The translations under genes and the position numbers were made by a program. From NCBI RefSeq assembly GCF_006094435.1, contig NZ_CP034783.1:1-64000 (forward strand): a DNA stretch of 64,000 nt, written 5' to 3'. The DNA comes from Pseudomonas sp. MPC6 (GTDB taxonomy: Bacteria; Pseudomonadota; Gammaproteobacteria; Pseudomonadales; Pseudomonadaceae). This document shows, one piece after another, positions 19,107 through 29,692 of this stretch. Numbering within the stretch: position 1 is the first letter of the stretch; each line of letters starts with the position of its first letter. The notes below the pieces were generated by a model. The model saw nothing but the letters and a program-made list of their open reading frames with translations, ran no database searches and was not told the DNA's origin.

Positions 19107-19553
19107 GCCTCAGCCCTCTAAAACCACATGCCCAACCCGGCATGGGTTGGCCGCTTAATCTCTCAGTCATTTGGCGCCAGGCGCCGCGTTTCTTTAGAGG
19201 TCTTACCGGCTACACCTACAAGTGAAGGAACCGGGCCCCTAGAAAAGAGCGCTGCTTTATACCAGAAAGACTGGAAAGCAACAACATTCCGTGTGCGTGG
19301 AGCTGATAAAAAGCGGTTTTTTCTGGCTTCGAGCGCCCAAGACAAAGGCTGTCGTCGATAGCGACCGCTCGTCGCAGAAAATCGGCCGAGCCACCTATCG
19401 AGGTTTTTTGCCAACCGCCGCACACCCACATCAATCGCACATACTCCCCTTAAAATGAAAAAGGGGATAGTCATTTGCAAAAGAGCCCACTAGGGTAAGC
19501 CTTTTCCAGACTGCACTTGCAGATGGGCCTTCGATCTGTAAAGGAATCCGACC
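19107..19553. other. Long divergent intergenic region, rpmB / peptide-binding protein
   Basis: No convincing gene. Structures seen: hairpin CCAACCC/GGGTTGG (19132-19150), a GGCGCC direct-repeat palindrome (19173-19185), and hairpin TCCCCTT/AAGGGGA (19445-19467) with an A-rich loop. The open frames here have no ribosome sites and unusual composition. Promoters for rpmBG (minus) and the ABC substrate-binding gene (plus) must lie here, but I could not fix -35/-10 boxes with confidence. Confidence 0.5.
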
Positions 19554-21140
19554 ATGCGCCTCGCTGCCCTACCGCTGTTGCTTGCCCCGCTTCTGCTGAG
19601 CCCACAGGCTATGGCCGCAGCCTTGAGTGTCTGCACCGAGGCCAGCCCGGAAGGGTTCGATGTGGTGCAATACAACTCGCTGACCACCACCAACGCCTCG
19701 GCCGATGTGCTGATGAACCGCCTGGTGGATTTCGATACGGCCAGCGCCAACGTGGTCGCCGGACTCGCGGACAGCTGGGAAGTCACCCCCGATGGCTTGA
19801 CCTATGTCTTCAAGCTGCACCCGAAAGTGAAATTCCACCGTACCGAATACTTCAGCCCGGCCCGCGACCTGACCGCCGAAGACGTGAAGTTCAGCTTCGA
19901 CCGCATGCTCGACCCTGCCAATCCGTGGCACAAAGTGGCCCAGAGCGGCTTTCCGCATGCCCAGTCGATGCAGTTGCCAGCATTGATCAAGAAGATCGAC
20001 GCGCTGGACCCATTGACCGTGCGCTTCACCCTCGACCATCCCGACTCGACTTTCCTTGCGACCCTGAGCATGGGTTTCGCCTCGATCTATTCCGCCGAAT
20101 ACGCCGACAAACTGATGAAGGCCGGCACCCCGGAGAAGCTCAACAGCCAGCCGATCGGCACCGGCCCGTTCATCTTCACGCGCTTCCAGAAAGATGCCTC
20201 GATTCGCTACAAGGCCAACGCCGACTACTTCCGTGGCAAGCCGTCGGTCGACCCGCTGATCTTCGCCATCACCCCGGATGCCAACGTGCGCCTGCAGAAG
20301 TTGCGCCGCAACGAGTGCCAGATTGCCCTGTCGCCCAAGCCCCTGGACGTGCAATCGGCGCTGAAGGAACCCAACCTGAAAGTGGAAAAGACGGACGCAT
20401 TCATGACCGCGTTCGTCGCCATCAACAGCCAGCATCCACCGCTGGACAAGCCTGAAGTGCGCCAGGCGATCAACCTCGCGTTCGACAAGGCCAACTACGT
20501 CAAGGCCGTGTTCGAAGACACCGCCGAGCCCGCCAATGGCCCGTATCCACCGAACACCTGGAGTTACGCCAAAGGTTTGCCGGGCTACACGCATGACGTC
20601 GCAAAGGCGCAAGCCTTGATGGCCAAGGCCGGGCTCAAGGACGGTTTCAAGACCACCATCTGGACCCGACCTTCCGGCAGCCTGCTCAACCCGAACCCGA
20701 GCCTCAGCGCTCAAATGCTGCAATCGGACCTCGCGCAGATCGGTATTCAGGCCGAGATTCGGGTGATCGAATGGGGCGAGTTGATTCGCCGCGCCAAGGC
20801 CGGTGAACACGACCTTCTGTTCATGGGCTGGGCCGGCGACAACGGGGACCCGGACAACTTCCTTACGCCGCAGTTTTCCTGCGCCGCGCTCAAGTCGGGC
20901 ACCAACTTCGCCCGCTACTGCAACCAGGACCTGGACAAATTGATCAACGCCGGCAAGACCACCAGCGAGCAAGGTGTGCGCACCAAGCTCTACGAACAGG
21001 CCCAGGCGCAGATCCAGCAGCAGGCGTTATGGCTGCCGCTGGCCCACCCGACCGCCTTCGCGCTGACGCGCAAGGATGTCGAGGGGTACTCGGTCAGCCC
21101 GTTTGGCCGCCAGGATTACTCCAAGGTCAGCCTCAAATAA
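19554..21140 (+). CDS. Peptide ABC transporter substrate-binding protein (DppA-like)
   Basis: Periplasmic solute-binding protein of family 5, 528 residues. A signal peptide spans about 1-22 (ending AMA). The family signature region is KFHRTEYFSPARDLTAEDVKFSFDR near residues 92-116. It resembles DppA/OppA proteins that deliver di- or oligopeptides to an inner-membrane permease, but no permease or ATPase gene is next to it, so it must work with components coded elsewhere. AAAGGA lies before the ATG. PA5317 is the positional counterpart. Confidence 0.88.
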   Translation: MRLAALPLLLAPLLLSPQAMAAALSVCTEASPEGFDVVQYNSLTTTNASADVLMNRLVDFDTASANVVAGLADSWEVTPDGLTYVFKLHPKVKFHRTEYFSPARDLTAEDVKFSFDRMLDPANPWHKVAQSGFPHAQSMQLPALIKKIDALDPLTVRFTLDHPDSTFLATLSMGFASIYSAEYADKLMKAGTPEKLNSQPIGTGPFIFTRFQKDASIRYKANADYFRGKPSVDPLIFAITPDANVRLQKLRRNECQIALSPKPLDVQSALKEPNLKVEKTDAFMTAFVAINSQHPPLDKPEVRQAINLAFDKANYVKAVFEDTAEPANGPYPPNTWSYAKGLPGYTHDVAKAQALMAKAGLKDGFKTTIWTRPSGSLLNPNPSLSAQMLQSDLAQIGIQAEIRVIEWGELIRRAKAGEHDLLFMGWAGDNGDPDNFLTPQFSCAALKSGTNFARYCNQDLDKLINAGKTTSEQGVRTKLYEQAQAQIQQQALWLPLAHPTAFALTRKDVEGYSVSPFGRQDYSKVSLK

Positions 21141-21158
21141 TCAGCGTCGCCACAAATC

Positions 21159-21250
21159 CTGTGGGAGCGGGCTTGCTCGCGAAGGGGGTGTGTCAGTCGA
21201 CATCAATGTTGCCTGACACACCGCTTTCGCGAGCAAGCCCGCTCACAGGG
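21159..21250. repeat. Paired inverted REP element
   Basis: CTGTGGGAGCGGGCTTGCTCGCGAAG and an inverted copy that has lost three bases near its end (GCTCACAG for GCTCCCACAG) lie between the convergent DppA-like and radC genes. Confidence 0.88.
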
Positions 21251-21274
21251 AATTTGTGTTTGTCGGGCTTCCCG

Positions 21275-21949
21275 CTACAGCCACCCATACTCGGCCATGG
21301 ACAGCGGCTCGCCATCCCCGATGATGAAATGGTCGAGCACCCGCACATCGATCAGATCCAGCGCCTCCTGCAGGCGCTTGGTCAACGTGCGGTCGGCCTG
21401 ACTGGGGTTGGTATTGCCCGACGGGTGATTGTGGCAGAGGATCAATGCTGCGGCGTTGTGGGCCAGGGCACGCTTGACCACCTGCCGGGGATGGACACTG
21501 GTGCTGTCGATCGAGCCGCGAAACAACGCCTCGAAGGCCAGCACTTGATGCCTGGAGTCCAGAAACAGACAGCCGAACACCTCATGAGGCTCGTGGCGGA
21601 GCATCGACTTCAGGTAATCCCGAACCGCCTGCGGATTTTCCAGCGCCGATTTCTGGCGCGCCCGTTCGGCCAAATGCCGCCTGCCCATTTCCTGCGCCGC
21701 CTGCAACTGAGCGAACTTCGCCGGCCCAAGCCCCAAGTGCCTGCTAAATTCGGCCTGATCAGCCTCGAATAACGAGCGCAGGCTGCCAAACTGACTCAAG
21801 AGGTGTCGCGCCAGGTCCACCGCGCTTTTGCCGGCCACACCGGTTCGTAAAAAAATGGCCAGCAGTTCGGCATCCGAAAGACTCGCTGCCCCCAGTTCAA
21901 GCAATCTCTCCCGCGGCCGCTCGGCTGCCGGCCAATCGCGAATACTCAT
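21275..21949 (-). CDS. radC: RadC/MPN-domain protein
   Basis: A 224-residue JAB1/MPN (JAMM) domain protein with [14 protein letters not shown] as the metal motif, preceded by a helix-hairpin-helix-like N-terminal region ([14 protein letters not shown]). Despite the name its part in DNA repair is doubtful and no activity is established. The open frame runs on to 22135, but GGGAGGT stands 5 bases before the ATG at 21949 ([17 protein letters not shown]), the family start. It is divergent from coaBC. Confidence 0.93.
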   Translation of the reverse strand: MSIRDWPAAERPRERLLELGAASLSDAELLAIFLRTGVAGKSAVDLARHLLSQFGSLRSLFEADQAEFSRHLGLGPAKFAQLQAAQEMGRRHLAERARQKSALENPQAVRDYLKSMLRHEPHEVFGCLFLDSRHQVLAFEALFRGSIDSTSVHPRQVVKRALAHNAAALILCHNHPSGNTNPSQADRTLTKRLQEALDLIDVRVLDHFIIGDGEPLSMAEYGWL

Positions 21950-22085
21950 AACACCTCCCTGGAATATGGGCGCCGCTGTTCCGTAGCGGTCGCTGTGATA
22001 TCGTAGCCCATCTTTTTTGCGGGCGATTTCATCCCTGGGGAGGGGGTATCGCCATGCAGTCATCAACGAAATGAAAGGCAGACCT

Positions 22086-23294
22086 ATGCAGCGGCTGTAT
22101 CGGAAACGCATCGTTCTGGGCGTCGGCGGTGGCATTGCTGCCTATAAAAGCGCCGATCTGGTTCGCCGCTTGATCGACCAGGGCGCCGAAGTGCGCGTGG
22201 TCATGACCCGCGGTGGCAGTGAGTTCATTACCCCGCTGACCATGCAGGCCCTCTCCGGGCACCCGGTCCACCTCGACCTGCTGGACCCTGCGGCAGAAGC
22301 CGCCATGGGCCACATCGAACTGGCCAAATGGGCCGACCTGGTGCTGATCGCCCCCGCCACCGCGGACCTGATCGCCCGCCTGGCCCAAGGCATTGCCGAC
22401 GACTTGCTGACCACGCTGGTGCTGGCCACCGACGCCGTGGTCGCCGTTGCCCCGGCGATGAATCAGGCCATGTGGCGCGATCCAGCCACCCAGGCCAACC
22501 TGCACACCCTCGAAAACCGCGCCCTCAAAGTCTTCGGCCCGGCCTCAGGCAGCCAGGCCTGCGGCGACGTCGGCATGGGCCGCATGCTCGAAGCCACCGA
22601 CCTCGCCCAGTGTGCGGCGGACTGCTTCCAGCGTCAGGCACTGACCGGCAAACACGTGCTGATCACCGCCGGCCCGACCCAGGAAAACATCGACCCGGTG
22701 CGCTACATCACCAACCACAGCTCAGGGAAAATGGGCTTTGCCCTGGCCGAAGCCGCGGTAGAAGCCGGCGCCCGTGTCACGCTGATCACCGGGCCGGTGC
22801 ACCTGCCGACGCCGGATCGCGTCACCCGCATCGACGTGGTCAGCGCTCGCGACATGCTCGCCGCGTGTGAAGCCGCGATCCCCTGCGACCTGTTTATCGC
22901 CTCGGCAGCAGTCGCAGACTACCGCCCGGAAGTCGTTGCCCCACAGAAACTCAAGAAAGATCCTACGAACGGCGACGGCTTGTTGCTACAGATGGTGCGC
23001 AACCCAGACATCCTGGCCACCATCGCCACCCGTCCCGACCGTCCATTCAGTGTCGGCTTCGCCGCCGAAACCGAACACCTGCTCGACTACGCTGCCCGCA
23101 AGTTGAAAGACAAGAACCTCGATTTGATCGTCGCCAACGACGTCGCCAACCCGAGCATTGGCTTCAACAGCGAAGAAAACGCCTGCAGCGTGATCGACCG
23201 TCAGTTACACGCCACACTTTTCGCCCAGACCAGCAAGAGCAAGATTGCCCGCCAGCTGATCACTTTTATCGCCGAACGTCTGAACCAGGTTTAA
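22086..23294 (+). CDS. coaBC: Bifunctional phosphopantothenoylcysteine decarboxylase/synthase
   Basis: Cytoplasmic enzyme of coenzyme A synthesis that joins cysteine to 4'-phosphopantothenate and decarboxylates the product. 402 residues. The FMN-binding CoaC half (about 1-190) has [14 protein letters not shown] and PAMNQAMW; the CoaB half has [20 protein letters not shown] and KLKKDP. I chose the ATG at 22086 ([16 protein letters not shown]) over an upstream in-frame start. dut begins 5 bases after the stop, so the two are co-transcribed. Confidence 0.96.
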   Translation: MQRLYRKRIVLGVGGGIAAYKSADLVRRLIDQGAEVRVVMTRGGSEFITPLTMQALSGHPVHLDLLDPAAEAAMGHIELAKWADLVLIAPATADLIARLAQGIADDLLTTLVLATDAVVAVAPAMNQAMWRDPATQANLHTLENRALKVFGPASGSQACGDVGMGRMLEATDLAQCAADCFQRQALTGKHVLITAGPTQENIDPVRYITNHSSGKMGFALAEAAVEAGARVTLITGPVHLPTPDRVTRIDVVSARDMLAACEAAIPCDLFIASAAVADYRPEVVAPQKLKKDPTNGDGLLLQMVRNPDILATIATRPDRPFSVGFAAETEHLLDYAARKLKDKNLDLIVANDVANPSIGFNSEENACSVIDRQLHATLFAQTSKSKIARQLITFIAERLNQV

Positions 23295-23299
23295 TTTAC

Positions 23300-23755
23300 A
23301 TGCACGCTTTGCAAGCCAAGATCCTCGACCCCCGCATCGGTACCGAATTCCCGCTGCCGCAGTACGCCACGCCCGGCTCCGCCGGCCTTGACCTGCGCGC
23401 CATGCTGGAAAAAGACACCGTCATCAAGCCGGGCGAAACCCTGCTGATTCCTACCGGCCTGTCGGTGTACATCGGCGACCCCGGCCTGGCGGCGCTGATT
23501 CTGCCGCGCTCCGGCCTGGGTCATAAGCACGGCATCGTGCTGGGTAACCTGGTCGGTCTGATCGATTCCGATTACCAGGGCCCGCTGATGGTGTCGTGCT
23601 GGAATCGTGGCCAGACCGAATTCAACATGGTGGTCGGCGAACGCCTGGCTCAGCTGGTGTTGGTGCCGGTGGTTCAAGCGCACTTCGAGATGGTCGAAGA
23701 GTTCGTCGAAACCCAGCGCGGCACGGGTGGTTTCGGGCATTCCGGCAGCCACTGA
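23300..23755 (+). CDS. dut: dUTP diphosphatase
   Basis: Trimeric dUTPase of 151 residues that hydrolyses dUTP to dUMP, keeping uracil out of DNA. All motifs are visible: [32 protein letters not shown], and the C-terminal [10 protein letters not shown] arm. It is coupled to coaBC, a pairing conserved in gammaproteobacteria. Confidence 0.97.
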   Translation: MHALQAKILDPRIGTEFPLPQYATPGSAGLDLRAMLEKDTVIKPGETLLIPTGLSVYIGDPGLAALILPRSGLGHKHGIVLGNLVGLIDSDYQGPLMVSCWNRGQTEFNMVVGERLAQLVLVPVVQAHFEMVEEFVETQRGTGGFGHSGSH

Positions 23756-23767
23756 TCAGCACGATAC

Positions 23768-23799
23768 CTGTGGCGAGGGAGCTTGCTCCCTCGCCACAG
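23768..23799. repeat. Single palindromic hairpin after dut
   Basis: CTGTGGCGAGGGAGCTTGCTCCCTCGCCACAG is a 32-base near-perfect palindrome, a second Pseudomonas REP subtype. No T-run follows, but it probably protects the dut 3' end. Confidence 0.85.
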
Positions 23800-24015
23800 G
23801 TGCTTTGTTTGCTGAAATTTGCACAAAGTTCATCTGGAAGGTTTACGGCTCAAAATCAAGGCATTGGCCAGTGATTCCCCCGCAAAAGCAGGTGGCATGG
23901 CCTTTACACACCACGAACTCTCTGCCGAAAACGCCGTCATACCCTTCAGTTTGAGCCAGCCGGTGAGTTTTTCGCCGACAGGCCCAGCCACTTTCAAGAT
24001 GGAGCATTCCCAGTA

Positions 24016-25413
24016 ATGAGCACCCCGGCAAATGTTGCACCCAAGTTCCCCGACAGCATCTTCCGCGCCTACGATATTCGCGGCACCGTCCCGGAATTCT
24101 TGAACGCTGAAACCGCTTATTGGCTTGGTCGCGCCATCGGCTCCCAGAGCCTGGCCCAGAACGAACCCAACGTTTCCGTTGGCCGCGACGGGCGCCTGTC
24201 CGGCCCGGAACTGGTAGAACAACTGATCAAAGGCCTGGCCGAGAGCGGCTGCCACGTCAGCGACGTCGGTCTGGTGCCAACCCCTGCGCTGTACTACGCC
24301 GCCAACGTACTGGCCGGCAAATCCGGTGTCATGTTGACCGGCAGCCACAACCCGTCGAACTACAACGGCTTCAAGATCGTCATCGCTGGCGACACCTTGG
24401 CCAACGAACAGATCCAGGCCCTGCACGATCGCCTCAAGACCAACAACCTGAGCAGCGGCCAGGGCAGCATCACCCAGGTCGAGATCCTCGATCGCTACAA
24501 CACCGAAATCGTCCAGGACATCAAACTCGCCCGCCGCCTGAAAGTCGTGGTCGACTGCGGCAACGGCGCGGCCGGCGTAATTGCCCCGCAGCTGATCGAA
24601 GCCCTGAACTGCGAAGTCATTCCGCTGTTCTGCGAGGTCGATGGCAACTTCCCCAACCACCATCCGGATCCAGGCAAGCCGGAAAACCTGGTGGACCTGA
24701 TCGCCAAGGTCAAGGAAACCAACGCTGACCTCGGCCTGGCTTTCGACGGCGACGGCGACCGCGTCGGTGTGGTGACCAACACCGGCAGCATCGTCTATCC
24801 GGACCGCCTGCTGATGCTGTTCGCCCGCGACGTACTGGCGCGCAACGCTGACGCGGAAATCATCTTCGACGTCAAATGCACCCGTCGCCTGACGCCGCTG
24901 ATCAAGGAATATGGCGGTCGTCCGCTTATGTGGAAGACCGGTCACTCGTTGATCAAAAAGAAAATGAAACAAACCGGCGCCCTGTTGGCCGGCGAAATGA
25001 GCGGCCACATCTTCTTCAAGGAGCGCTGGTTCGGTTTCGACGACGGCATCTACAGCGCCGCGCGCCTGCTGGAGATCCTCAGCAAGGAAAAATCCACCGC
25101 GGAAGAGTTGTTTGCGACCTTCCCGAACGATATTTCTACGCCAGAAATCAATATCCATGTGACCGAAGAGAGCAAATTCAGCATCATTGATGCATTGCAC
25201 GACGCGAAGTGGGGCGAAGGCGCTGACCTGACCACCATTGACGGCGTGCGAGTCGACTACGCCAAAGGCTGGGGCCTGGTTCGCGCCTCCAACACCACCC
25301 CGGTGCTGGTGCTGCGCTTCGAGGCCGATGACGAGGCGGAATTGCAGCGCATCAAGGAGGTATTCAAAGTCCAGTTGAAGCGTGTTGCACCTGATCTCCA
25401 ACTACCGTTTTGA
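24016..25413 (+). CDS. algC: Phosphomannomutase/phosphoglucomutase
   Basis: Converts mannose-6-P to mannose-1-P and glucose-6-P to glucose-1-P, supplying alginate, LPS and other exopolysaccharides. 465 residues. The phosphoserine loop is TGSHNPSNYNG near residue 110, the metal loop is DGDGDR at about 244-249, and a sugar-specificity loop is GEMSGHIFF. The ATG at 24016 gives the AlgC N-terminus (MSTPANVAPKFPDSIFRAYDIRG). argB follows 39 bases on and is probably co-transcribed. Confidence 0.96.
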   Translation: MSTPANVAPKFPDSIFRAYDIRGTVPEFLNAETAYWLGRAIGSQSLAQNEPNVSVGRDGRLSGPELVEQLIKGLAESGCHVSDVGLVPTPALYYAANVLAGKSGVMLTGSHNPSNYNGFKIVIAGDTLANEQIQALHDRLKTNNLSSGQGSITQVEILDRYNTEIVQDIKLARRLKVVVDCGNGAAGVIAPQLIEALNCEVIPLFCEVDGNFPNHHPDPGKPENLVDLIAKVKETNADLGLAFDGDGDRVGVVTNTGSIVYPDRLLMLFARDVLARNADAEIIFDVKCTRRLTPLIKEYGGRPLMWKTGHSLIKKKMKQTGALLAGEMSGHIFFKERWFGFDDGIYSAARLLEILSKEKSTAEELFATFPNDISTPEINIHVTEESKFSIIDALHDAKWGEGADLTTIDGVRVDYAKGWGLVRASNTTPVLVLRFEADDEAELQRIKEVFKVQLKRVAPDLQLPF

Positions 25414-25452
25414 TTTATTGAAGCGCCTTTTATCGAAGTGCCGGAGCCCTGA

Positions 25453-26358
<906 letters not shown>

Positions 26359-26372
26359 GCGGTAACGCATAC

Positions 26373-26413
26373 AAAAAGACCCCGCTCAGCCTGGCTGAGC
26401 GGGGTCTTTTTTT
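26373..26413. terminator. Bidirectional terminator between argB and pyrE
   Basis: Stem GACCCCGCTCAGC/GCTGAGCGGGGTC with a CTG loop, seven T downstream on the plus strand and five A upstream. A strong intrinsic terminator for argB, also able to serve pyrE. Confidence 0.93.
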
Positions 26414-26459
26414 GCGCGGTACATCTGACAAACCGGCGGCGGCCCATTCGCAGACATCC

Positions 26460-26540
26460 CTGCAGGAGCTGGCTTGCCAGCGAAAGCGGCATAACTGACA
26501 CACCGCGTCGCATGGTTCGCCAGCAAGCCGGCTCCTACGG
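26460..26540. repeat. Degenerate paired REP element
   Basis: GCAGGAGCTGGCTTGCCAGCG followed by a diverged inverted partner (GCCAGCAAGCCGGCTCCTACGG) lies just beyond the pyrE stop. Confidence 0.82.
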
Positions 26541-26542
26541 GG

Positions 26543-27187
26543 TCAGACGCCGAATTGGGCGCGGTACGCTTCTACGGCCGGCAAGTGTTGCTTGAGCAGC
26601 GGATCGTCCGCGAGGAATTCGAGCACCTGGTTCAGCGAAACAATGCTGATCACCGGGATGCCGAAGTCACGCTCCACCTCCTGGATCGCCGACAACTCGC
26701 CGTTGCCTCGCTCCTGGCGATTCAGCGCGATCAGTACGCCCGCCGCCTTGGCACCGTCCTGGGAAGCGATGATCTGCATCACCTCACGGATCGCGGTGCC
26801 CGCGGTGATCACGTCGTCGATGATCAGCACCTCTCCGGTCAATGGTGCGCCGACCAGGCTGCCGCCTTCGCCGTGGGCCTTGGCCTCCTTGCGGTTGAAG
26901 CACCATGGCAAATCACGCTCATGGTGTTCGGCCAGGGCCACTGCAGTGGTCGCTGCCAGGGGGATGCCTTTGTAGGCCGGACCAAACAGTACGTCGAAGG
27001 GAATGCCGCTCTCGACGATGGCTGCCGCATAGAAACGACCCAGCTGCGCCAGGGCCTTTCCCGAGTTGAACAGGCCGGCGTTGAAGAAGTAAGGACTGGT
27101 GCGCCCGGACTTCAGGGTGAACTCGCCGAAGCGCAAAACGCCGCGATCGATGGCAAAACGAATGAAATCGCGCTGATACGCTTGCAT
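26543..27187 (-). CDS. pyrE: Orotate phosphoribosyltransferase
   Basis: Pyrimidine synthesis enzyme making OMP from orotate and PRPP. 214 residues with the PRPP loop [13 protein letters not shown] at about residues 118-130 and the catalytic loop [11 protein letters not shown]. The ATG at 27187 ([16 protein letters not shown]) is the family start; an upstream in-frame ATG at 27208 would add seven unusual residues. It is divergent from crc, with only 82 bases between starts, an arrangement conserved in Pseudomonas. Confidence 0.96.
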   Translation of the reverse strand: MQAYQRDFIRFAIDRGVLRFGEFTLKSGRTSPYFFNAGLFNSGKALAQLGRFYAAAIVESGIPFDVLFGPAYKGIPLAATTAVALAEHHERDLPWCFNRKEAKAHGEGGSLVGAPLTGEVLIIDDVITAGTAIREVMQIIASQDGAKAAGVLIALNRQERGNGELSAIQEVERDFGIPVISIVSLNQVLEFLADDPLLKQHLPAVEAYRAQFGV

Positions 27188-27269
27188 GAAAAAAACCCCA
27201 AATACCACGGATTTAGCTAATTAGGTTGACGCCGTGTATCATACACGCACGCGATTTTTGGGGCCATTT

Positions 27270-28049
27270 ATGCGGATCATCAGTGTGAACGTCAATGGTA
27301 TTCAGGCTGCAGTGGAGCGAGGGTTGCTCAGTTGGCTGCAAGCACAGAATGCCGACGTCATCTGCCTGCAGGACACCCGCGCCTCCGCCTTTGAACTGGA
27401 CGATCCAGCCTTCCAACTGGATGGCTACTTCCTTTATGCCTGCGAAGCCGAAGTTCCCGCCCAGGGTGGCGTGGCTTTGTATTCGCGGTTGCAACCGAAG
27501 GCAGTCATCAGCGGTCTCGGCTTCGAGACAGCCGACCGCTACGGGCGCTACCTGCAAGCCGATTTCGACAAGGTCAGCATCGCGACCTTACTGCTCCCTT
27601 CGGGGCAGAACGGCGATGAAGATTTGAACCAGAAGTTCAAGCTAATGGACGATTTCGCCCGTTATCTGGATAAACAGCGACGCAAGCGTCGCGAGTACAT
27701 TTATTGTGGCTCGCTGTACGTGGCGCAACAGAAGCTGGATATCAAGAACTGGCGCGACAGCCAGCAATCCCCGGGCTTCCTGGCACCTGAACGTGCCTGG
27801 ATGGACGAGATTGTCGGCAATATGGGCTATGTCGATGCCCTGCGCGAAGTCAGCCGTGAAGGCGACCAGTACAGCTGGTGGCCGGACAATGAACAGGCGG
27901 AAATGCTCAACCTCGGTTGGCGTTTCGACTATCAGTTGCTGACGCCGGGCTTGCGCCGCTTTGTACGCAGCGCACGTTTGCCACGCCAGCCGCGGTTCTC
28001 GCAGCACGCACCGCTGATCGTGGACTACGACTGGACGCTGACCATCTAG
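27270..28049 (+). CDS. crc: Catabolite repression control protein Crc
   Basis: Global carbon catabolite repression factor of 259 residues, the exact length of P. aeruginosa Crc. It has the exonuclease III/EEP fold (MRIISVNVNGIQAAVERGLLSWL; HAPLIVDYDWTL at the end) but acts as a partner of Hfq at A-rich mRNA sites rather than as a nuclease. The ATG at 27270 gives the known N-terminus. A terminator follows its stop. A perfect AAnAAnAA motif precedes the next gene, gltS. Confidence 0.97.
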   Translation: MRIISVNVNGIQAAVERGLLSWLQAQNADVICLQDTRASAFELDDPAFQLDGYFLYACEAEVPAQGGVALYSRLQPKAVISGLGFETADRYGRYLQADFDKVSIATLLLPSGQNGDEDLNQKFKLMDDFARYLDKQRRKRREYIYCGSLYVAQQKLDIKNWRDSQQSPGFLAPERAWMDEIVGNMGYVDALREVSREGDQYSWWPDNEQAEMLNLGWRFDYQLLTPGLRRFVRSARLPRQPRFSQHAPLIVDYDWTLTI

Positions 28050-28118
28050 TTTTTCGCTGGCGCACCAGCCAACGCGAGAAAACGGTGTGAACCGGGCCAT
28101 CTGCTGGCCGATGACAGG

Positions 28119-28150
28119 AAATGCCCGTATCGCGAGATACGGGCATTTTT
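28119..28150 (+). terminator. Intrinsic terminator of crc
   Basis: Stem ATGCCCGTAT/ATACGGGCAT around a short CG-rich loop is followed by five T. The minus-strand tail is weaker, but the structure abuts the gltS stop and may serve both genes. Confidence 0.88.
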
Positions 28151-28151
28151 C

Positions 28152-29360
28152 TTATGCAGCGGCGAAGAATGGCAGTGCCAGGTACAACTTGATCACAATG
28201 ACATTAACGATATCGATGAAAAAAGCCCCCACCATTGGCACCACAAGGAACGCTATCTGTGAAGGTCCGTAGCGCTGTGTCACCGCTTGCATGTTAGCGA
28301 TGGCCGTTGGCGTGGCACCCAGTCCAAAACCGCAATGCCCTGCTGCCAGTACGGCGGCGTCGTAGTTACTGCCCATGACCCTGAACGTCACGAAAATCGC
28401 AAACAGCGCCATGACCAACGTCTGCGCAGCCAGAATGATGAAGATCGGCAACGCCAGCGAAGCCAGATCCCACAGTTTGAGTGACATCAACGCGATCGCC
28501 AGAAACAGCGACAAGCTGACATTACCCAGCACCGAGACTTCACGTTCGAACACCTGATACAAACCCAGTGCTGAAAGTCCGTTGCGTAAAACAACACCCA
28601 CGAACAAGACGCAAACAAATGTAGGCAACTCAAATGCGCTTCCGTGGAGCAGTCCATTCAGAAGAGAACCTGCCAGCAGGCTGACCGCAATCAACGCAAG
28701 TGTCTCGATAAACGAAAATGGCGTGATCGAGCGCTCTTTATTCGGCTGCTCAAAACCTTTTGGCACCCTTGGCTTTTCTTGCTCAATGCAGCCAGGTACT
28801 TGTGTCCGCTTGATCAGCAGGCGAGCGACCGGCCCACCAATCAAACCACCCAGCACCAATCCAAACGTCGCGGAGGCCATCGCAAGCTCAGAGGCCGACG
28901 CCAGACCATACTTCTCACTGAATGTTGCGCCCCACGCTGCGCCCGTGCCGTGGCCGCCCGCCAAGGTAATCGAGCCGGTCAGCAGGCCCATCAGAGGATC
29001 GAGCCCCAGCGCCGTTGCGAGACCGATACCCATGGCATTCTGCACCACTAGAAGGCCGATGACCGCCAGCAGAAAAACCCCCACTACCCGCCCGCCTTTC
29101 TTCAGGCTGGCGAAATCCGCGCTCAAGCCAATGGTGGCGAAAAACGCCAACATCAACGGCGTTTGCAACGAAGTATCAAATCGGACTTCTACATCGAAGC
29201 TTCGCAAAGCCAAGAGTGCCAAGGCCACCACCAGGCCACCTGCTACAGGTTCGGGGATGTTATAGGCGCGTAAAAAACCAATACGTGTAACCAGTCCGCG
29301 CCCCAGCAAAAGCACTAAAGAGGCGGCTACCAGTGTTCCATAAAAATCGAGTTGAACCAT
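28152..29360 (-). CDS. gltS: Sodium/glutamate symporter
   Basis: Inner-membrane Na+-coupled glutamate transporter of 402 residues with about ten or more hydrophobic segments. Signatures are MVQLDFYGTLVAASLVLLLGR at the start, ITLAGGHGTGAAWG near the middle, and AAGHCGFGLGATPTAIANM in the second half. The frame is open to 29459, but the ATG at 29360 gives the family N-terminus. Just before it lies AAGAATAA, a perfect Hfq/Crc target, with a weak ribosome site. It stands between crc and the DUF4870 gene, a place where P. aeruginosa has no such gene, so it appears to be an insertion relative to that genome. Confidence 0.93.
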   Translation of the reverse strand: MVQLDFYGTLVAASLVLLLGRGLVTRIGFLRAYNIPEPVAGGLVVALALLALRSFDVEVRFDTSLQTPLMLAFFATIGLSADFASLKKGGRVVGVFLLAVIGLLVVQNAMGIGLATALGLDPLMGLLTGSITLAGGHGTGAAWGATFSEKYGLASASELAMASATFGLVLGGLIGGPVARLLIKRTQVPGCIEQEKPRVPKGFEQPNKERSITPFSFIETLALIAVSLLAGSLLNGLLHGSAFELPTFVCVLFVGVVLRNGLSALGLYQVFEREVSVLGNVSLSLFLAIALMSLKLWDLASLALPIFIILAAQTLVMALFAIFVTFRVMGSNYDAAVLAAGHCGFGLGATPTAIANMQAVTQRYGPSQIAFLVVPMVGAFFIDIVNVIVIKLYLALPFFAAA

Positions 29361-29365
29361 TGGGA

Positions 29366-29373
29366 TTATTCTT
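29366..29373 (-). promoter_or_regulatory. Hfq/Crc catabolite activity motif before gltS
   Basis: On the minus strand AAGAATAA fits AAnAAnAA exactly and ends 5 bases before the gltS ATG, where it would mask the ribosome site. Hfq-Crc binding to such motifs blocks translation of non-preferred-substrate genes in Pseudomonas. Confidence 0.6.
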
Positions 29374-29483
29374 GGATATATATTCAGGGGCGAACTTTTT
29401 ACCTGGACACGCCTCTTGAACAGGTTGACTGTCTCAACACTGATTAATTTTAGATTCAAGGACCTTCAATGGTTTGAATATGT

Positions 29484-29507
29484 CGAAATATTTCATGAAA
29501 TATTTCG
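29484..29507. promoter_or_regulatory. Perfect 24-bp palindrome upstream of gltS
   Basis: The half-site CGAAATATTTCA is followed directly by its exact complement, with no spacer, about 125 bases upstream of the gltS ATG. Such length without mismatch suggests an operator for a dimeric or tetrameric regulator; the regulator is unknown. Confidence 0.55.
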
Positions 29508-29692
29508 TGAGGGCAACTTTATCAACCGCCAAGTCTTATTGCCAAGCATATAGGCAGCACTGTCACTGTGCAGTTGTGACTAAAAGTGTAAGATCCAGCG
29601 GTGCTCTTGGCGACAAGTAGCTTGCGACACTAATTGTCGTAAATTGCAAGTGACGCACATAACCAGAAACATTTATCCCACTTCAGAAAAGC

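Noticed and set aside
19163..19480. 105-codon minus-strand open frame upstream of rpmB
   Set aside because: No recognisable domain, no ribosome site, and the region also carries the hairpins and promoters expected between divergent genes.
23607..24015. Small plus-strand open frames between dut and algC
   Set aside because: They overlap the end of dut and cross a palindromic REP-like hairpin; no ribosome site or family resemblance.
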